A DNA stretch of 64,000 nt from Halorussus caseinilyticus (GTDB taxonomy: Archaea; Halobacteriota; Halobacteria; Halobacteriales; Haladaptataceae). The notes beneath the pieces are model-generated. The model made no database searches. It saw nothing but the letters and a program-made list of their open reading frames with translations, and was not told the DNA's origin. The stretch covers positions 124,001 to 188,000 of the forward strand of contig NZ_CP119810.1 in the NCBI RefSeq assembly GCF_029338395.1. Reading direction: 5' to 3'. Positions 60,622-64,000 of this stretch are shown here, piece by piece. The position numbers and the translations under genes were made by a program. Numbering within the stretch: position 1 is the stretch's first letter; each line of letters starts with the position of its first letter.

Positions 60622-62514
60622 TCACTCGCGGGGTCGAATCGGCAACTCGACGTGCGTGGAATGCTCCCGGTCGTGGAACACGGTGTTGGTCGCCACCTCG
60701 TACTCCCTGTCGCCGTAGAGCGGTCCGCCCGTGTTGTGGTTCACGTCGTAGCGCGGGAAGTTCGAGGAGGAGATGTCGAGTCGAATCCGGTGGCCCTCGC
60801 CGAAGACGTTCGCGGTCGGGTACGGTTCCATGTAGAACTCGTAGACTTCGCCGGGTTCCACGAAGTCGGGGTGGTCCCGATACCCCCGGTAGCGCGCCCG
60901 GCAGATGGAGTCCGAGAGGTTCAGCGCGAACCCGTTCGGGAACTGGTCGCTCGGCGGGTACTCGTCGACGAGTTTCGCCGTGAAGTCGGTGTCGCGGGCG
61001 TCCGTCGAGGCGAACACCCGGACCCGAATCGGTCCCGCGATTTCGACTTCCTCCTCCAGCGGCGGCGTCCGGAAGACGAGTACGTCGTCGCGCTCTTCGA
61101 GGGGTCTGTACGGCGGGTCCGCGAAGTAGGTGTCCTCGCGCGTGCGCTGGTCGAACCCGCCGCGGCCGGTCATGTCCAGCAGTTTGCGCTCGCCGAGGGG
61201 GTACTCCAGAATCGACTCCTCGCGGGGTTCGTAACTGATGTACGACGAGCAGTTGCCCCCGAGGGTGGGCACCGGGTCGTCGGGGTCGAACTCGTAGGTG
61301 GTCGCCGAGTCCGCCGCCTCGGGTCGCTCGCGCGCGAGCGACCCGTCCCCGTGAGCGAAGAACTTCGTGAACTCGGTGCCGGGCAGGGGCCAGTCGTCGC
61401 CCTCGGCCCACTCCCCGCCGTGGAAGAGTCGGCCGTCGCGGGCTTGGCGGCCGTCGCCGGTCCCCATCCGGAAGTACTGGACGGTCGGTTGGTCGTCCCA
61501 CGTCCCCTCGCCCTTGAGGTAGTGGTCGAAAAAGCGCAGGCGGACCCGCTGGTAGTCGCGCAGGGCCGCCTCGCCGAACTCCAGTTCGCCCGAGTAGGAC
61601 TTGTTCCACGAGGGCAGGGGGTAGGCGTTCCACCCGTGAGTCCACGGTCCCATCAACAGGAAGTGGTCGGACTCCTTCCGGTCGGCCAACGCCTCGAAGT
61701 TGTCGCAGGTCGCCTTCGTGTACGAGTCGTACCACGCCCCGGCGTACACCGTGGGCACGTCCGCGCTCTCCTCGCGGAACCGCTCGAAGTTGACGCCGGG
61801 CGACTGCCACAGGTCGTCCTCGGCGTTTCCGGACTCCATGATGTCGAAGGCCCACTCCTCGTAGTTCGGAACGTGGCGGAGCGGCGACTGGCCGCGGTGG
61901 ACCGGCCCGTCGGCCAGCACCTCGCGCACGTCCACGTTGGCGAGTCGCTGTTGCACGTCCGAATCGTCCAGCGCGCGCTGGGCGAACCCGCCGCCCAAGG
62001 TCAGCGCCCAGCAGAGCCACCGTAACTCGAACGCGCCGTTGTGCCGGAAGGTGGCCTCCCGGCCGTTGGCCGCGCCCTGATTGACGAACATGGCTTCGAG
62101 GTGGTCGGGGTCCTGCGTGGCGAGCGCCGACTGGACCCACGCGCCGTAGGAGGTGCCGATGGTGCCGACCTGCCCGTCGCAGTACTCTCGCTGACCCAAC
62201 CACTCCACCGTGTCGTGGCCGTCCTCGGCCTCGTTCGCGAAGATGTAGTAGTCGCCCTCGCTCTCGAACCGTCCCCGGCAGTCCTGAATCGCCACGACGT
62301 AGCCTCGCTCGGCGAACCACTCGCCGTGGCGCTCCATCCGGCCGCGCTTGTTGTACGGCGTCCGGTCCAAGAGGGCGGGTTTCGGGTCGGAAATCGGTTC
62401 GCCCGTCTCCGGGTCGGCGGGGCGGTACACGTCCGTCGCCAACTTCGTGCCGTCGCGCATCTCGACGGAGACGTTCAGTTCGGCGTGAACGTCGTACTCG
62501 GCTTTCGAGACCAT
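60622..62514 (-). CDS. CocE/NonD-type hydrolase (X-Pro dipeptidyl-peptidase S15 family)
   Basis: The 630-residue protein has an alpha/beta hydrolase domain with Ser122 (GTIGTSYGAWVQ), an oxyanion Tyr in LLDRTPYNKRG, a CRGRFESEG segment and a C-terminal jelly-roll domain (IAGPIRVRVFASTDARDTDFTAKL). This is the architecture of cocaine esterase and glutaryl acylase. It likely cleaves an ester or amide. The start ATG at 62514 is chosen; upstream frame is open but without similarity. It is divergent from the permease gene. Confidence 0.92.
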   Translation of the reverse strand: MVSKAEYDVHAELNVSVEMRDGTKLATDVYRPADPETGEPISDPKPALLDRTPYNKRGRMERHGEWFAERGYVVAIQDCRGRFESEGDYYIFANEAEDGHDTVEWLGQREYCDGQVGTIGTSYGAWVQSALATQDPDHLEAMFVNQGAANGREATFRHNGAFELRWLCWALTLGGGFAQRALDDSDVQQRLANVDVREVLADGPVHRGQSPLRHVPNYEEWAFDIMESGNAEDDLWQSPGVNFERFREESADVPTVYAGAWYDSYTKATCDNFEALADRKESDHFLLMGPWTHGWNAYPLPSWNKSYSGELEFGEAALRDYQRVRLRFFDHYLKGEGTWDDQPTVQYFRMGTGDGRQARDGRLFHGGEWAEGDDWPLPGTEFTKFFAHGDGSLARERPEAADSATTYEFDPDDPVPTLGGNCSSYISYEPREESILEYPLGERKLLDMTGRGGFDQRTREDTYFADPPYRPLEERDDVLVFRTPPLEEEVEIAGPIRVRVFASTDARDTDFTAKLVDEYPPSDQFPNGFALNLSDSICRARYRGYRDHPDFVEPGEVYEFYMEPYPTANVFGEGHRIRLDISSSNFPRYDVNHNTGGPLYGDREYEVATNTVFHDREHSTHVELPIRPRE

Positions 62515-62657
62515 ATCACACAACTTTCGAGGGACGGCCAAATAGGTTCCCCCGAGGGCGACAGCGCCGCCAAAAACCCCGAATTCGTTCGGTTCCACGC
62601 CTCAGAAGCGAAAAAATTACCGGTATGCTTATGCCAATCGTTTATGCAATGGTAGCT

Positions 62658-62732
62658 ATGCCACTCGTGAGTACCGCTATCAGGTCACGGAGGTCACACG
62701 ACCCGGCGGAGCGTTCGGGTGAGACGCCATGA
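62658..62732 (+). CDS. Possible 24-codon leader ORF before the permease
   Basis: An ATG at 62658 (or 62649 in the same frame) opens a short frame (MPLVSTAIRSRRSHDPAER) whose TGA overlaps the permease ATG (ATGA). TATA-like TTATG at 62629-62633 places the transcription start near 62657. This copies the layout seen before the epimerase gene at 13.47 kb. Conservation is unknown. Confidence 0.35.
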   Translation: MPLVSTAIRSRRSHDPAERSGETP

Positions 62733-64000
62733 GCGAGGAGGGCGACGACTTCGAGGAAGTCGAGAAGGACTTCTCGCCCGAGGGTCCGGGCGTCGAACCC
62801 GAGACCGAAGCCTCGGTGGACATCGAGTACGGCATCGAGGACAAGCCGCCGCTCGGCGAGTCCATCCTGTTGGGATTCCAGCACTATCTGACGATGATTG
62901 GCGCGACAGTGGCGATTCCGCTCGCCCTCGCCGGAGCGATGGGGATGCCCGGCGGGACCACCGCCCGACTCATCGGCACTTTCTTCGTCGTCTCCGGCAT
63001 CGGGACGCTGGCCCAGACCACTATCGGGAACCGCTACCCCATCGTGCAGGGGGGCACCTTCTCGATGCTCGCGCCCGCCCTCGCCATCGTCGGCGTCCTC
63101 GCGTCGAACGGCGCTGGCTGGAACCTGATGATACGCGAACTCATGGGCGCGGTCATCGTCGCGGGTCTCGTGGAGGTACTCATCGGCTACTTCGGAATCA
63201 TGGGGTGGCTCAAGCGCCACATGGGTCCGGTGGTCATCGCGCCCGTCATCGCGCTCATCGGTCTCGCGTTGTTCAACGTCCCCCAGATTCAGAACCCCAA
63301 CTTCGGCGCGCCCGGCACCGGACAGAACTGGTGGTTGCTCGGGTTGACGATGGCGCTCATCGTCGCGTTCTCGCAGTATCTCGACCGCTATCACCGGTCG
63401 TTCCGACTGTTCCCGGTTCTGCTCGGCATCGCGTCGGCGTGGATTATCGCCGCCGTACTCTCGGTGACGGGCGTCTTCGCCGAGGGGTCGGTGAGCTACG
63501 TCGCGCTGGGGTCGGTGACGCAGGCACCCCTGTTCCAACCTATCTATCCCTTCCAGTGGGGGATGCCCCTGTTCACGCCCGGATTCGTCGTCGGCATGGT
63601 CGCCGGGATGCTGGCCTCGGCAATCGAGAGCTTCGGCGACTACCACTCGGTCGCTCGTATGGCCGGACGCGGCGCGCCCAACGCCCGGCGCATCAACCAC
63701 GGCATCGGGATGGAGGGGCTTGGCAACACCTTCGCGGGCATCATGGGAACCGGCAACGGTTCGACCTCCTACACCGAGAACGTCGGCGCTATCGGCATCA
63801 CGGGAGTCGCCTCCCGCTACGTCGTCCAAATCGGTGCCGCCGTGATGATAGTCGTGGGCTACCTCGGTCCGGTCGGGCAACTGTTCGCCACCATCCCAGC
63901 CCCCATCATCGGCGGTCTCTACATCGTGATGTTCGGCCAAATCACGGCGGTCGGTCTCTCGCAGTTGAAGTACGTGGACTTGGACAGCAACCGCAACGTC
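62729..64000 (+). CDS. NCS2/NAT family purine or uracil permease, 3' end cut off
   Basis: From ATG 62729, 424 codons are visible and the frame is open to the window end. After an acidic N-terminal tail the protein has many membrane helices. NCS2 marks are FQHYLTM in helix 1, AIESFGDYHSV in helix 8 and the NAT signature ENVGAIGITG (N-x-G-x4-T-G). Members import xanthine, uric acid or uracil with protons or sodium. Near a xanthine dehydrogenase-like locus this suggests purine uptake, which is inference. Confidence 0.93.
   Translation, partial: MSEEGDDFEEVEKDFSPEGPGVEPETEASVDIEYGIEDKPPLGESILLGFQHYLTMIGATVAIPLALAGAMGMPGGTTARLIGTFFVVSGIGTLAQTTIGNRYPIVQGGTFSMLAPALAIVGVLASNGAGWNLMIRELMGAVIVAGLVEVLIGYFGIMGWLKRHMGPVVIAPVIALIGLALFNVPQIQNPNFGAPGTGQNWWLLGLTMALIVAFSQYLDRYHRSFRLFPVLLGIASAWIIAAVLSVTGVFAEGSVSYVALGSVTQAPLFQPIYPFQWGMPLFTPGFVVGMVAGMLASAIESFGDYHSVARMAGRGAPNARRINHGIGMEGLGNTFAGIMGTGNGSTSYTENVGAIGITGVASRYVVQIGAAVMIVVGYLGPVGQLFATIPAPIIGGLYIVMFGQITAVGLSQLKYVDLDSNRNV

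Overview
The window is chromosomal or megaplasmid DNA of a halophilic archaeon (class Halobacteria). The signs are high G+C throughout, very acidic proteins, leaderless genes with a TATA-like box about 25-30 bases before the start codon, a bacterio-opsin-activator (Bat) type regulator, an archaeal elongation factor 1-alpha and an Orc1/Cdc6 initiator. I cannot name the genus. No tRNA, rRNA or CRISPR array was found.

Layout. 1-11.9 kb: a partial giant PAS/GAF/Bat regulator, a Tat-exported serine protease, an M24 peptidase with a coupled small gene, a 2-oxoacid dehydrogenase E1 alpha/beta pair, a secondary-alcohol dehydrogenase and small zinc or membrane proteins. 11.9-18.5 kb: a second alcohol dehydrogenase, a dipeptide epimerase, an aldo/keto reductase, an MFS transporter, an EF-1alpha that looks like a divergent paralogue, and a small acidic protein. 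18.8-23.9 kb: a lactate-utilisation pair (lutC frame-disrupted, followed by a LutB-LutA fusion), a uracil-DNA-glycosylase-like protein and an HtrA-like protease. 24.0-26.9 kb: a probable replication origin, with an orc1/cdc6 gene flanked on both sides by about 20 copies of an ORB-like element, an AT-rich stretch and an inverted ORB pair. 26.9-31.7 kb: a membrane/zinc-ribbon protein beside the origin, a receiver-GAF-histidine kinase, a metallo-beta-lactamase/ThuA pair and a zinc protein.

31.75-33.97 kb is a sharply AT-rich island with different codon use. It holds a tight two-gene operon of an unrecognised protein and a putative PD-(D/E)XK nuclease with a C-terminal winged-helix-like region. 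It looks horizontally acquired and is the best candidate here for an undescribed (possibly defence) system. A gene remnant lies at its right edge.

34-48.6 kb is mixed housekeeping and accessory metabolism: GerW/YtfJ-like protein, Acg-like nitroreductase, lipoprotein, HD hydrolase, DsrE, cupin, two sugar-nucleotide epimerases, MFS, cytochrome P450, a ThDP enzyme divergent from a class III CoA-transferase, and a frameshifted alpha/beta hydrolase. 49-58 kb is a molybdenum-hydroxylase locus (XdhC, MocA-like, small, large, medium and CoxG subunits) followed by a cyclase-family amidohydrolase. Its two halves are separated by a winged-helix plus membrane-protein pair that may be a toxin-antitoxin-like insertion. 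Further on come a hypothetical protein, two NUDIX hydrolases and a CocE-type hydrolase. The window ends inside an NCS2 purine/uracil permease, which would fit N-heterocycle uptake for the molybdenum enzyme.

Scattered through the intergenic spaces are at least seven copies of a structured 90-200 bp repeat ending in a conserved box around TGATTGGYTCAAGCCTGAA, a second shorter repeat family, and several perfect long hairpins placed after genes.
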